DNA of 64,000 nucleotides from JBICHN01 sp043101845 (GTDB lineage Bacteria > Planctomycetota > Phycisphaerae > Phycisphaerales > UBA5793): contig JBICHN010000011.1 of the NCBI GenBank assembly GCA_043101845.1, positions 1,426,001 through 1,490,000 of the forward strand, in the 5' to 3' direction. The position numbers and the translations under genes were made by a program. Shown here one piece after another: positions 25,572 through 34,256 of the stretch. The notes under the pieces were generated by a model. It searched no databases. It saw only the letters and a program-made list of their open reading frames with translations, and was not told the origin of the DNA. How positions within the stretch are numbered: the stretch's first letter is position 1; each line of letters starts with the position of its first letter.

Positions 25572-25577
25572 TATAGT
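25572..25577 (+). promoter_or_regulatory. Putative -10 element of the secreted protease gene
   Basis: TATAGT lies 28 bases before the protease ATG, downstream of an AT-richer stretch (GTAATTTTTG) that stands out in this GC-rich sequence. No clear -35 box is seen at standard spacing. Confidence 0.4.
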
Positions 25578-25604
25578 GCGATCCTCGAGCACAGAGGATC
25601 GACA

Positions 25605-27056
25605 ATGAAAAGACTTCGAGACCATCGGCGATGTCTTGCCGTGGTGTGGCTGGCGTCCCTTCTTCTTGGCGCCGCTTCATCGACCGCGCAGCCGGGCGAG
25701 CCGTCGTTCCGAGAGATTCCGCTCTCGATCGACTCAGGTGCGATCGACTCTGACGGCGACCGCGCAGCCGTGGTGTGGTCCGCCGTAGTCGAAATCCCGG
25801 ACGCGACCTGGATTCAACTCCGGTTTGGTCCGGCGACACAGCTTGACGCCGCCGACGATTCGTCAGTCGTTCGCATCAGCTCATTCGACGACTTCGCGAC
25901 GCAGAATCTCGACCAGAGTTCACTGGTCTCATGGCGCGGAAGCTCCGCGTACTTCAATGGCGGACGACTCGTCATCGAACTCATCGCGGCGCCGGGAACG
26001 AAAGGGAATCGCATCGATCTCACCGGGGCCCGCGCCGGAGTAATGGACGACGCGCTCGGACCCGCGTCGATCTGCGGCCCAACCGATGATCGCCTCCTTC
26101 TTGATGATCCGCGCGTCGGTCGGTCGTGGCCGTCGGCCTGTACTGCGTTCATGATCGATGACCGGCATCGACAGTTCCTCACCGCGGGCCATTGCGCTGA
26201 AATTTTCCAGACGGTTGGAGAAGTCATCGAGTTCAATGTGCCGTTCTCGAACATCGAGGGGACCCCGAGACATCCGCCTCCCGAGGATCAATACCCGGTC
26301 GATCCGGAATCAATTCAGTTCGCCTCGAACGGTGAAGGGGACGACTGGGCGTATTTCGGATGCGGGCTCAACTCGGAGACAGGGCTGACCGCTTTCCTCG
26401 TCCAGGGAGACTTCCTCTCGCTCGGGGATATGGCGCCGCCGGACACCGGCCAGTCCATTCGAGTGACGGGCTACGGCTCGGTGCGCAATCCGATTTCGCC
26501 GCAGTGGAATCTCGTTCAGAAGACGCATGTCGGACCCTATCGCGGCGTCGTCGGAACCGTGGTGCGCTACACCGTCGACACGACGAGTGGAAACTCGGGG
26601 TCACCCGTCTTCGACCAGGAGGCGATGGAAGTCATTGGAATCCACACCCACGGCGGCTGCGATATTTCTGGCGGCTCGAATATCGGGACCGCGATCAATC
26701 ATCCCGACCTCCTGTTCGCGCTTTCGTCACCGCGCGGTGTGTGCGGGCCATTCGATTTGACGGTTTCCCAACTTATCGCGGGCGAGCTTGCGACCGCCAC
26801 GGCGAGCGGTGTCGCGCCGGGCGCGACGGTGTACTTCGGTTACAGCCTGACGGGACTGGGCGAGACCATCATCGAGCCGCTCGGCGTGGTGATGCGCCTC
26901 GACGCTCCACGGCTCATTGATTCGGCGGTCGCCGATGCGGATGGAGTCGCCGAGATCCAGGGAATGACACCACAGTCTCTGCAGAACAGACTGATCGTCC
27001 TGCAGGCGGCCACAGTCGGACAAACCTCAACCGTTCGCCGTCAACGCGTTAACTGA
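25605..27056 (+). CDS. Secreted trypsin-like serine protease (S1 family)
   Basis: The 483-residue protein has a Sec signal peptide (basic start, then LAVVWLASLLLGAASSTAQ). The S1 catalytic triad is recognisable: His196 in FLTAGHCAE, an Asp near residue 247 in GDDWAYFGC, and Ser331 in TSGNSGSPVFDQEAMEVIGIHT. About 150 N-terminal residues before the protease domain and about 130 C-terminal residues after it are of unknown fold. The latter looks beta-rich (VTVSQLIAGELATATASG...) and may be an attachment or sorting module. It is expected in the periplasm or outside the cell. It has its own putative promoter. Confidence 0.85.
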   Translation: MKRLRDHRRCLAVVWLASLLLGAASSTAQPGEPSFREIPLSIDSGAIDSDGDRAAVVWSAVVEIPDATWIQLRFGPATQLDAADDSSVVRISSFDDFATQNLDQSSLVSWRGSSAYFNGGRLVIELIAAPGTKGNRIDLTGARAGVMDDALGPASICGPTDDRLLLDDPRVGRSWPSACTAFMIDDRHRQFLTAGHCAEIFQTVGEVIEFNVPFSNIEGTPRHPPPEDQYPVDPESIQFASNGEGDDWAYFGCGLNSETGLTAFLVQGDFLSLGDMAPPDTGQSIRVTGYGSVRNPISPQWNLVQKTHVGPYRGVVGTVVRYTVDTTSGNSGSPVFDQEAMEVIGIHTHGGCDISGGSNIGTAINHPDLLFALSSPRGVCGPFDLTVSQLIAGELATATASGVAPGATVYFGYSLTGLGETIIEPLGVVMRLDAPRLIDSAVADADGVAEIQGMTPQSLQNRLIVLQAATVGQTSTVRRQRVN

Positions 27057-27069
27057 GTTGGCTCTTCCG

Positions 27070-27702
27070 TCATGACCGGGGATTCACCGTCATTCGCCGC
27101 ATCATCGCCGGCGGCAGATTCCAGAGGACAAACTCCCGGCCCGTGTTCGGTCGCTTGTCGAAGTCGTCGAAGATTTCGGAGATGCGACGGATCCTCGACC
27201 TGCCCGACCCCGTAGAGAAGATTTGTTTCAACTGTCGCAAATAGGCGTATTCAAAGAAGCACATTTCCCCGCCGTCGGCGAGCAGCGACTCCATTCGCTC
27301 GAGAATCTCGACGACAAGCTCCGGCTCGAAGTTGTTGAGAGGAAGGGCCGAGATGATCGCGTCATAGGGGCCGTCTAGCGCGACCTCCTGAACCGGGCCG
27401 ACAATAAGATTGATCTCGACTTCGGGGAGTCGGCTACGAGCCGCCTGCAGAACATTTCGATCGAGCGCCGCTGCGAGATCCTCATTGATCTCAACGACAT
27501 CGAAGCGATCGCCGGGAGTGAGCCACTCCACGATCTCGCGGGTGATGGGTCCGTCGCCCGGTCCCACTTCGAGAACTTTCCGATTGCGCTGCGGCGTGCG
27601 AAGCGCCGAGGCCATCCTGCGGGCGAACGCCCGTGAGCTGGGAGCGACCGATCCGGTGTGATGAAAATCGGTCAGTATGGCTCGAAAGTGGGCCAGGGCC
27701 AT
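27070..27702 (-). CDS. Class I SAM-dependent methyltransferase, PmtA-like
   Basis: From the ATG at 27702 the 210-residue protein reads MALAHFRAILTDFHHTGSVAPSSRAFARRM, a start typical of phospholipid N-methyltransferase (PmtA)-like and related rRNA-dimethylase-like proteins. The SAM-binding motif I is KVLEVGPGDGPITREI, and the motif IV region is YDAIISALPLNNF. PmtA enzymes methylate phosphatidylethanolamine, but other acceptors occur in this family, so the substrate is tentative. The frame remains open upstream of 27702, but that part lacks family similarity and overlaps the divergent promoter region. Confidence 0.8.
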   Translation of the reverse strand: MALAHFRAILTDFHHTGSVAPSSRAFARRMASALRTPQRNRKVLEVGPGDGPITREIVEWLTPGDRFDVVEINEDLAAALDRNVLQAARSRLPEVEINLIVGPVQEVALDGPYDAIISALPLNNFEPELVVEILERMESLLADGGEMCFFEYAYLRQLKQIFSTGSGRSRIRRISEIFDDFDKRPNTGREFVLWNLPPAMMRRMTVNPRS

Positions 27703-27745
27703 GCGGGCGCCTCGATTGCATTCGATTGAAGGGGTCGCAGCGCAG

Positions 27746-27751
27746 TATAGT
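27746..27751 (+). promoter_or_regulatory. Putative -10 element of the cyclodeaminase gene
   Basis: TATAGT lies 33 bases before the cyclodeaminase ATG in the divergent gap with the methyltransferase gene. TTGAAG begins at 27726, but the 14-base spacing is shorter than ideal. Confidence 0.4.
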
Positions 27752-27784
27752 CGCCCCCTCCGCATGCCTCATTGGGAGTCGGCC

Positions 27785-28411
27785 ATGCTCGATCTCGCGC
27801 GGACCACGGTCGGAGACCTGCTTGATGCGATCGGCGCGCGGACGCCGGCGCCCGGCGGCGGCGCGGTCGCTTCTGTGACGGGCGCCCTGGGCGCAGCGCT
27901 CGGTGAGATGGCGCTCCGGTACTCCATCAGGAAGTCGTCTCCAGACGATCTCCGATCCTCAGTCGGACAGGCGATCGAATCCCTCGTCGCGGCTCGAGCA
28001 CGCTTCCTCAACCTCGCCGACGACGATGCGCGGGCATACGCCGAACTCAATCGTCTCCAGCGTCTTCCGGAAGATGACGAAGTGCGACAGGTTGGGTGGA
28101 AAGTGGCCGTCGAACAGGCCATCGCGGCGCCAATGGCGACGGTCACGGTGTCTCGTGAGGCTCTCCAACACCTCGATTCTGTCATGGAATTCTGCTCGAA
28201 ATGGCTCTTGAGCGATCTCGCGATCGCGGCCGACCTGCTGGCCTCCGCGAACCGCGCCGCCGCATGGAATGTTCGCGTGAACCTTCCCCTTCTCGACACT
28301 GAAGAATCGAAACGCGCGAGGTACGAGGGTCAGGTCGAAGACGCTCTGCGCGCGACCTCGAGTCTGGCCGAGTCCATCATCGCGCACTGTCAATCTTCAC
28401 GATCCGGGTAG
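27785..28411 (+). CDS. Cyclodeaminase/cyclohydrolase family protein (FtcD C-terminal domain / FchA-like)
   Basis: From the ATG at 27785 (GGGAG upstream) the 208-residue helical protein carries RTPAPGGGAVASVTGALGAAL, the glycine-rich signature of formiminotetrahydrofolate cyclodeaminase. It also has a conserved late AAWNVRVNLPLL segment. The stand-alone form corresponds to FchA or to the C-terminal half of FtcD. It would act on formimino- or methenyl-tetrahydrofolate in one-carbon metabolism. No partner folate gene is adjacent, so the physiological role is open. Confidence 0.87.
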   Translation: MLDLARTTVGDLLDAIGARTPAPGGGAVASVTGALGAALGEMALRYSIRKSSPDDLRSSVGQAIESLVAARARFLNLADDDARAYAELNRLQRLPEDDEVRQVGWKVAVEQAIAAPMATVTVSREALQHLDSVMEFCSKWLLSDLAIAADLLASANRAAAWNVRVNLPLLDTEESKRARYEGQVEDALRATSSLAESIIAHCQSSRSG

Positions 28412-28458
28412 CGGCGTTCCGGTGAACCCTGACGGCATGCTCGGCCGATATTGGAGCC

Positions 28459-28680
28459 GTGGATATCGTCGACGAACCCCAACCTCGACGCCCGTCCGGC
28501 CGCGGGCCGCGCCGATTTCTGATGGTGTGGTATCGATGCTGCCATACCTACGGCCGGGCGCACCGGACGCCGGACGGGACGAGATACATCGGGCGCTGTC
28601 CTCGATGCGGCGCCCGGGTCCGAGCGTTGATCGGTCCCGGAGGATCGGACCGGTCGATGTTCGAGGCCCGTCCGATCTGA
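28459..28680 (+). CDS. Small zinc-ribbon-like protein conserved in planctomycetes
   Basis: The 73-residue protein starts at GTG. Its core is FLMVWYRCCHTYGRAHR, then YIGRCPRCGARVRALIGPGG, so it has a Cys-Cys pair and a C-x2-C pair that could bind one zinc. I recall proteins of this pattern as small hypothetical proteins in planctomycete genomes, but I cannot name a function. A basic, Pro/Arg-rich N-terminus precedes the core. It lies 22 bases before the next gene and is probably co-transcribed with it. Confidence 0.7.
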   Translation: MDIVDEPQPRRPSGRGPRRFLMVWYRCCHTYGRAHRTPDGTRYIGRCPRCGARVRALIGPGGSDRSMFEARPI

Positions 28681-28702
28681 GCCGGATGGCTACGATGACG
28701 CG

Positions 28703-29224
28703 ATGACACGATTCGGCTCTTCTTACGACATTGCCCGTATGACGGGACACTGCGCTTCAAGCGGCCGCGCGATCGAGCCGGGTGAAGAGTATGTCGCAGC
28801 GCTCTGCGAACGCGAGGGGGACGACGGCTTCGACCGGTTCGACTATTCGGTCAAAGCCTGGGAATCGGGCGACCGCCCGCCGCGTCTCTTCAGCTACTGG
28901 AAGACGAAGCGTCGCCAGCCGAACGAGAAGAAGGGTCTCGAGTTCGATGACGACGCGCTGCTCAACCTCTTCCAGCGTCTGGAAGGTGATGAGCAGCCGC
29001 TCCGCGTCGCGTATCGCTTCGCCGTCGCAATGCTCCTGCTTCGCAAGCGGTACCTCAAGCTGGACTCGATCGATCGTCGGGAGGACGGCGCCATATGGCT
29101 CGTGCGAATGAAGGGCGACCCGCCGGAAACGCCACCGCTCGAAGTTCGCGATCCGCAGATGGACGAAGAGCAGATGCGGGGGGTCTCCGATCAGTTGTCC
29201 GAGGTCCTTCGGGGCGAATGGTGA
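28703..29224 (+). CDS. Conserved hypothetical protein with possible N-terminal Cys pair
   Basis: The 173-residue soluble protein starts with DIARMTGHCASSGRAIEPGEEYVAALCE, which resembles the opening of small treble-clef or zinc-ribbon proteins. A middle helical part (FDDDALLNLFQRLEGDEQPL, then VAMLLLRKRYLKLD) and a beta-rich acidic tail follow. Its function is unknown. TACGAT lies 6 bases before the ATG, a spacing that would place transcription start at or next to the ATG. The end overlaps the following lipoprotein gene by 7 bases, so the two are coupled. Confidence 0.68.
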   Translation: MTRFGSSYDIARMTGHCASSGRAIEPGEEYVAALCEREGDDGFDRFDYSVKAWESGDRPPRLFSYWKTKRRQPNEKKGLEFDDDALLNLFQRLEGDEQPLRVAYRFAVAMLLLRKRYLKLDSIDRREDGAIWLVRMKGDPPETPPLEVRDPQMDEEQMRGVSDQLSEVLRGEW

Positions 29225-30165
29225 CCGGCGGCGACCGGATCGCGGTCGCGTGCATCTTCTGTTTGCTCGTCGTCAACGCGCTCGGTTGCGCCCAGTCTCC
29301 GAAATCGCCCACGCTTGACGAGTACGGCTCGCCGCCGACTTACGACGATCTGGTCGAACGACAGAACACACGCGTCGCCTCGATCGAACGGTTCTGGACC
29401 TTCGTCTCACTCGAACTCAAATGGATCGATGAAGACGGCGACGCGCGTACCGAGGTAGGCGCCGGCAATTTCATTTTCGAGCGTCCCGATCGCGCGGCCC
29501 TCACCTTTGAGAAACTTGGTGAAGTCTACTTCTGGGCTGGGAGTGACGAAGATCGCTTCTGGCTCTTCGAAGGTGGCGAGTCGTCGGTGGGATATGTGGG
29601 ACGCAACGCGAATGCGTTCAGCCCCTGCGCCGATCCACTGCCCTTTACGGCTCATCCGTCCGAACTGCTCGATCTGTTCGGAATACTCGAATTGCCGACT
29701 TCCGAAGAACTCGATTCCGACGAGCTTGTCGTCGGGGCATCGGACGAGTGGAACGCGTGGGTCGTGACCATACCCGGCCGCTTCAGCGGGCGCCGAGTCT
29801 ACTTCGAGCCCGAAGAGTGGCTTCCGATTCGCGTTGAACTTATTGACCCGGTTGACGAACGGGTACTTGTCGCGTCCGATCTCGCGAATTACACACCGCT
29901 TGCGATGGAGACTCTGCCGCGCTTCGCCGCGCCGGTCGTTCCCACACGAATGGTCGTCGCGGCGGGTGGATCACAGGATGGTGGGTATGTGCGGATGACC
30001 GGGCGCGAGCCCGCCGATTCGCCAAAAGCGCGATCATTCAACCCGCGCGTGTTCTCGTTCGAAGCGGTTCGCCGGAACATGCGTCCGAAGCGGCTCGTCA
30101 TTCTCGACGCGGCGTGTCCGGACCCGGCGCTGGAACTCGGAGATGGCGCCTCCTCCGGCGGTTGA
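29218..30165 (+). CDS. Putative lipoprotein, LolA/outer-membrane-type beta-rich protein, unknown function
   Basis: From the ATG at 29218 the protein has 315 residues and begins MVTGGDRIAVACIFCLLVVNALGCAQS, a lipoprotein signal with lipobox ALGC. The mature part has repeated beta-strand patterns of the kind seen in lipoprotein-carrier-like folds (NFIFERPDRAALTFEKLGEVYFWAGSDEDRFWLFE; VYFEPEEWLPIRVELIDP). I infer a LolA-like half-barrel, without proof. It overlaps the preceding gene by 7 bases (GTG at 29221 is an alternative start), and an RDD membrane protein gene follows 53 bases later. Confidence 0.68.
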   Translation: MVTGGDRIAVACIFCLLVVNALGCAQSPKSPTLDEYGSPPTYDDLVERQNTRVASIERFWTFVSLELKWIDEDGDARTEVGAGNFIFERPDRAALTFEKLGEVYFWAGSDEDRFWLFEGGESSVGYVGRNANAFSPCADPLPFTAHPSELLDLFGILELPTSEELDSDELVVGASDEWNAWVVTIPGRFSGRRVYFEPEEWLPIRVELIDPVDERVLVASDLANYTPLAMETLPRFAAPVVPTRMVVAAGGSQDGGYVRMTGREPADSPKARSFNPRVFSFEAVRRNMRPKRLVILDAACPDPALELGDGASSGG

Positions 30166-30204
30166 AGAGACCGGCCGACTCTTCGTCTTCATCTCGTGAT
30201 CGCG

Positions 30205-30210
30205 TATGAT
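30205..30210 (+). promoter_or_regulatory. Putative -10 element of the RDD protein gene, very close to the start codon
   Basis: TATGAT lies 8 bases before the ATG at 30219, with TTCGTC 17 bases further upstream as a weak -35. If real, the mRNA would be leaderless or nearly so, and no Shine-Dalgarno sequence is visible before this gene. Confidence 0.4.
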
Positions 30211-30218
30211 GCCTGCTC

Positions 30219-31850
30219 ATGGCTCGAGGAACCGTTCAGACATTGTTGATGTTCGCCGCGGCGCTGTTCGTTTGCGCGTTCACGATGGCCAGCCGGGCGT
30301 CCGCGGCGCAACCGGACACGACGGATTCGGTCGGGGGCGAATCAACTCTGATCGAAGATGGGCCGCAGGCGGCGTCCGACGGTGAACATCTCTGGTATAC
30401 GCAGGCGCTGGGGACACGCGGCGAATACCGCATTCTCCATCACGGGCCCGGGATGGACCCGACCGTCGTGGGCCAGGCGCTCGTCGTCGGCCGGCGTCCC
30501 GAAGCGCTCCTGGCGAGCGACGGTGCGTTGTATCTCATCTTTCCGCCGACGGAGGTCGCCGCGACGAGCGGAGAGAGCGCGTCGTACCGGACAGTGCAGA
30601 CCATTCAGTCCGTTTTCGATCTCAATGAGCGCCGCTGGGTGTTCTCTCCGCCGGGTCGAGGGCGGGTGCTGCCCACCCTCCCCGGGTCGGGATCACTCGG
30701 CGGCGTCGCCGTCGCGGATGGACGCCCGATGGCCTTGATTCTTCCTTCCGAATCGGTCAGCGGGAGCGAAGAGGAAGCGCCGATCGCGACCCTCGTCGTC
30801 TACCGGAACGGTGAATGGCAGGATGTCGAGTTCCCCGAGATCGACGACGCCGGCGCCGCGCACTCATGGCGACTGCTCGACGGCGCCACCCCGATCCTGA
30901 TCGCCGTCGGACGCTCGCCTGAGCAGGCCGCGGTCAAAGCGTTCGAATGGCGCGACGGCGAGTGGCGGGAATTCGATTGGACGCTTGATCCGACGACGAT
31001 TGTGTCGACCTCGCCGGCGCGTTCGCGAACGGCCGTTCTGGGAGATCTCGGCGCCGGTAAGGCGAGGCTTCATCTCCTGTGGTCGGATGCGCTCTGGACG
31101 ATCGGCGAGTTGCGAATTCGCGCGGAAGAGAGCGTGCTGCTCGAATACGGCGAACAGGTGGCCATCTTTCATCGCCGCGGTGAATCGGCGGAGCCTTATC
31201 TCACCGCGATTTCGATCGAGACGGGGACCGTGTTCGAGGAGCGACAACTCGGCGAGATGCCGACGATTCGTCGCGAGGACTTCGGATCGCTCGTGTTCAT
31301 CGGCGGTCTTCTTCTCGCGGCCCTCGTCATGTTTCTCTTCCGGCCAGATCCGACGAAGATGCGGGTCACCCTTCCTCCCGGGACGCGCCTCGCCGAGCCG
31401 ATGCGACGACTCGCCGCCATGGTGATCGACCTGGCTCCCTGCGCTCTTCTCGTTCGGACGATCATGGAGGCGCCGCTCGCGGAGCTTGTCCGATCACCGC
31501 TCGTCACTCGCGATCCAAGCGACGCCGCGCCGGCCCTGCTGATGATCGCCATCTGCGTGGTCTACACCACCATCGCGGAGCTCATCTGGTCGCGCACGCT
31601 TGGCAAGTGGTTCATGGAGTGTTATGTGGTCAGTGTCGACGGCACGAAACCGAAGGCGGTTCAGATCCTTGTTCGGAACGCCATGCGTGGCATCGCGCTT
31701 GTCGTGCCTCCGCTTGTCCTCTTCGTGCTCATGAATCCGTACCGCCAGCGTCTCGGCGATATGGCGGCTCGGACCGTCGTCGTCAACGACCCGGAGCCGA
31801 ACGAAGAGTCTCCCGAGGCCGAATCGACCGCTGATCAACCGGATGAATGA
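30219..31850 (+). CDS. RDD-family membrane protein with a large N-terminal periplasmic domain
   Basis: The 543-residue protein starts with a signal peptide (LLMFAAALFVCAFTMASRASA) followed by a beta-rich region of about 330 residues that looks like a propeller (repeated ...LVVYRNGEWQDVEFPEI, AFEWRDGEWREFDW...). A membrane helix follows (FIGGLLLAALVMFLF). The C-terminal RDD domain begins with EPMRRLAAMVIDLAPCALLV (R-x-x-A-x-x-x-D) and includes ELIWSRTLGKWFMECYVVSVDG and NPYRQRLGDMAARTVVV. The RDD role is uncertain; some members are linked to ion or metabolite transport. The last 16 bases overlap the convergent DUF3891 gene. Confidence 0.78.
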   Translation: MARGTVQTLLMFAAALFVCAFTMASRASAAQPDTTDSVGGESTLIEDGPQAASDGEHLWYTQALGTRGEYRILHHGPGMDPTVVGQALVVGRRPEALLASDGALYLIFPPTEVAATSGESASYRTVQTIQSVFDLNERRWVFSPPGRGRVLPTLPGSGSLGGVAVADGRPMALILPSESVSGSEEEAPIATLVVYRNGEWQDVEFPEIDDAGAAHSWRLLDGATPILIAVGRSPEQAAVKAFEWRDGEWREFDWTLDPTTIVSTSPARSRTAVLGDLGAGKARLHLLWSDALWTIGELRIRAEESVLLEYGEQVAIFHRRGESAEPYLTAISIETGTVFEERQLGEMPTIRREDFGSLVFIGGLLLAALVMFLFRPDPTKMRVTLPPGTRLAEPMRRLAAMVIDLAPCALLVRTIMEAPLAELVRSPLVTRDPSDAAPALLMIAICVVYTTIAELIWSRTLGKWFMECYVVSVDGTKPKAVQILVRNAMRGIALVVPPLVLFVLMNPYRQRLGDMAARTVVVNDPEPNEESPEAESTADQPDE

Positions 31851-32566
31851 CCGGTGCGCGGCGGCTCGACCGTCCAGCTGAGGTCATCGCCGTCGATCGT
31901 CTCGAATACGACGGAAACGGAACGCGCCATGATTCGAGCGGGAGCCGTCACGGTCACCCGTTCCCCGGCGTGCCAGTGGAGTTCGATGTCAGCGCCTCCG
32001 GCGCGAAGGCGATCGTTGCGCGGCACACCTTCGAGCATCATGAGCGTCAGTCCATCGGCCACGGTAAGCCAGACCCGGTCGGCTTCGAGCGCGGGTCGAT
32101 CGAATGCTCGCCATGGCTCGTCCATTTTCCGAAGGCGTTCAACGGCGTCGTCGATGCAGTCGTTCAGCCAGTCGACCAGACGAACGACTTCGTCGGCGTC
32201 TTCTTCGTCTCCGGTCTTGACCGAATCCGTATACAGGCCATGGGCATGAAGCGCAATCAGCGCGCCGAGATAGGGATGGTCCTGAGCGCCCAACTCCACG
32301 CTTCGCCGCCAGATGTCGCTGTGGTCTGTCGAGGGCATCCGTTTGAAATCGAGCAGGCGGCGGGCGCCTCGGTCGAGCGCCTTTCGCTCCCACTCGATCC
32401 ATCCATCGTCATGCCTTCGCACGGCGTCGAGAAAGAGACGCCGCACCGCCGGGTCGTCATCAACCAACTCTTCCAGACGCCAGGCGCGGCAGATCTCGGC
32501 GGCGACCCGGGCGTGCTCCGGCTGACGGACCGCGGTCACTCCGTGTTGGCGCTCAAGGACGATCAC
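31835..32566 (-). CDS. DUF3891 family protein
   Basis: The 243-residue protein has features I associate with DUF3891, a putative HD-like hydrolase family: the opening MIVLERQHGVTAV, then FLDAVRRHDDGWIEWERK, which has paired His-Asp residues, and ALIALHAHGLYTDSV. The function is not known. It follows tryptophan 2,3-dioxygenase on the same strand with only a 5-base gap, so it is in that operon and may be a metabolic hydrolase linked to tryptophan breakdown, by position only. Confidence 0.75.
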   Translation of the reverse strand: MIVLERQHGVTAVRQPEHARVAAEICRAWRLEELVDDDPAVRRLFLDAVRRHDDGWIEWERKALDRGARRLLDFKRMPSTDHSDIWRRSVELGAQDHPYLGALIALHAHGLYTDSVKTGDEEDADEVVRLVDWLNDCIDDAVERLRKMDEPWRAFDRPALEADRVWLTVADGLTLMMLEGVPRNDRLRAGGADIELHWHAGERVTVTAPARIMARSVSVVFETIDGDDLSWTVEPPRTGHSSG

Positions 32567-32571
32567 CGGAT

Positions 32572-33354
32572 TCAGAATCGGGTCCTGACCGCCCAGAGAT
32601 CAGGAAAGACCGGGCGGAAGAGCGTGGTCTTCAGGTACTCGGCGCCTGGCGAGCCCCCGGTTCCGGGCTTCGTTCCGATCGTGCGCTCCACCATTTTCAC
32701 ATGCCGGTACCGCCATTCCTGCAGACCCTCGTCAAGGTCAACGAGACGCTCGCAGATCTGCGCGTGGATCGGGTGATGGCGGTAGATCTCGATGATCGCA
32801 TCTTGAACCTTCTCGGACGGCTCATACCGCTCGCTGAAATCGCGATGCAGGATCGAATCAGGAATGTCATGTCCATTCTGGCTGAGAAACCGTAAGAACG
32901 AGTCATAGAGCGTGGGGCTGTCCGCAAGCGCCTCGAGCCGCTCCGCCGCCGGCGTGTTCGCATGATGCCGAATCATCTTCGGGTTGCGAATACCGAGCGC
33001 AAACTCGAGTTCCCGGAACTGCGCCGACTGAAATCCGCTCCCCGATTCGAGGTAATCGCGGAACGAATTGAACGACAGCGGCGTCATGGTCTCGAGCACA
33101 TCGACCTGAGCGACAAGTGTCTTCAGAATCGTGAGAACCCGCTTGAATCCATGGAGCGCCGTGGGCGGGTCATTCGCCTCGAGCGCCCGCTGAAGGAATC
33201 GAATCTCGTGGAGAATCTGCTTGAACCACAGTTCATAGACCTGGTGGATGATGATGAAGAGCGTCTCGTCGTGCTCCGCCGGTTTCGATCGCGGCTGTTG
33301 CAGTTCGAGAAGTTCATCGATCTTGAGATAAGTCGAATAGGTGAGTGGCGGCAC
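32572..33354 (-). CDS. kynA: Tryptophan 2,3-dioxygenase
   Basis: The 260-residue heme enzyme opens the indole ring of L-tryptophan to N-formylkynurenine. Family blocks are present: YLKIDELLELQ, FIIIHQVYELWFKQ (substrate-side His), FRDYLESGSGFQSAQFRELE, and RYRHVKMVERTIGTKPGTGG with the proximal heme His. The length and start are typical. The operon partner downstream is a DUF3891 protein. No other kynurenine-pathway gene (formamidase, kynureninase) is in the window. Together with phenylalanine hydroxylase and the CoA-transferase this suggests aromatic amino acid catabolism. Confidence 0.95.
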   Translation of the reverse strand: MPPLTYSTYLKIDELLELQQPRSKPAEHDETLFIIIHQVYELWFKQILHEIRFLQRALEANDPPTALHGFKRVLTILKTLVAQVDVLETMTPLSFNSFRDYLESGSGFQSAQFRELEFALGIRNPKMIRHHANTPAAERLEALADSPTLYDSFLRFLSQNGHDIPDSILHRDFSERYEPSEKVQDAIIEIYRHHPIHAQICERLVDLDEGLQEWRYRHVKMVERTIGTKPGTGGSPGAEYLKTTLFRPVFPDLWAVRTRF

Positions 33355-33432
33355 GGTCTACTCCGATCGAGTCTCGGGAACTCTAGCCCGGTCGCGAGAA
33401 GCGCAGCGCGCCGGGAGCCGGGCGACGCCGCG

Positions 33433-33460
33433 TTGCCGTCGTGAGCCGCGAGGTTACGAT
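33433..33460 (+). promoter_or_regulatory. Putative promoter of the CoA-transferase operon
   Basis: TTGCCG (33433-33438), a 16-base spacer and TACGAT (33455-33460) lie 62 bases before the CoA-transferase subunit A start, in the divergent gap with tryptophan dioxygenase. Confidence 0.45.
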
Positions 33461-33522
33461 GAGAGGCCGAAGCCGCCCGATGGACCGGCGTCGAATGATT
33501 CCTCGCGGGAGAAGCGGTTCCC

Positions 33523-34224
33523 ATGGTCAACAAGATCTTCGAATCTCCAGGCAGCGCGCTCGAAGGGCTCACCTTTGACGGAATGACCGTGATGGTCGGA
33601 GGCTTTGGGCTGTGCGGGATTCCCGAGCAACTCATCCTCGCGCTGCGCGGCAGCGGCGTGCGCGACATCACGGCGATTTCGAACAACGCCGGCGTCGACG
33701 ACTGGGGCCTCGGTCTCCTTCTCCAGACTCGGCAGATTCGAAAGATGGTCTCGACCTATGTAGGTGAGAACGCGGAGTTCGAGCGGCAGTTCCTCGCCGG
33801 CGAACTCGAGATCGAGTTCAATCCCCAGGGCACATTCGCCGAGCGGATCCGCGCCGGGGGCGCCGGAATCCCGGCGTTCTTCACGAAGACGGGCGTCGGC
33901 ACCGTCGTCGCCGAAGGCAAGCCTCACGAAGACTTCGACGGCGAAACCTATGTCCGGGAGAGTTGGCTCAAGGCGCATCTCTCTCTGGTGAAGGCATGGA
34001 GAGCAGACGGGGCGGGTAATCTGATCTATCGGAAGACCGCGCGCAACTTCAACCCGATGATGGCGACCGCCGGACAGACGACGGTCGCCGAGGTGGAAGA
34101 GATCGTCGAGAGCGGGACCCTCGATCCCGACCAGATTCACACGCCGGGTATCTTTGTTGATCGAATCGTGCGGACGACCTCCGAGAAGCGCATTGAGCAG
34201 CGGACGACCCGGCCGCAGTCGTAG
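33523..34224 (+). CDS. scoA: 3-oxoacid CoA-transferase subunit A
   Basis: The 233-residue protein has the alpha-subunit signature MVGGFGLCGIPEQLILAL, the ISNNAGVDDWGLG block and the KVSTYVGEN-like segment MVSTYVGENAEFERQFLAGE. With subunit B it transfers CoA from succinyl-CoA to acetoacetate or a related 3-oxoacid, allowing ketone-body or aromatic degradation products to be activated. The B subunit follows after 32 bases. Substrate range is inferred from the family. It carries its own putative promoter. Confidence 0.91.
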   Translation: MVNKIFESPGSALEGLTFDGMTVMVGGFGLCGIPEQLILALRGSGVRDITAISNNAGVDDWGLGLLLQTRQIRKMVSTYVGENAEFERQFLAGELEIEFNPQGTFAERIRAGGAGIPAFFTKTGVGTVVAEGKPHEDFDGETYVRESWLKAHLSLVKAWRADGAGNLIYRKTARNFNPMMATAGQTTVAEVEEIVESGTLDPDQIHTPGIFVDRIVRTTSEKRIEQRTTRPQS

Positions 34225-34256
34225 TCGTCCCCACGCTCATCCTGAAGGAACCATCG

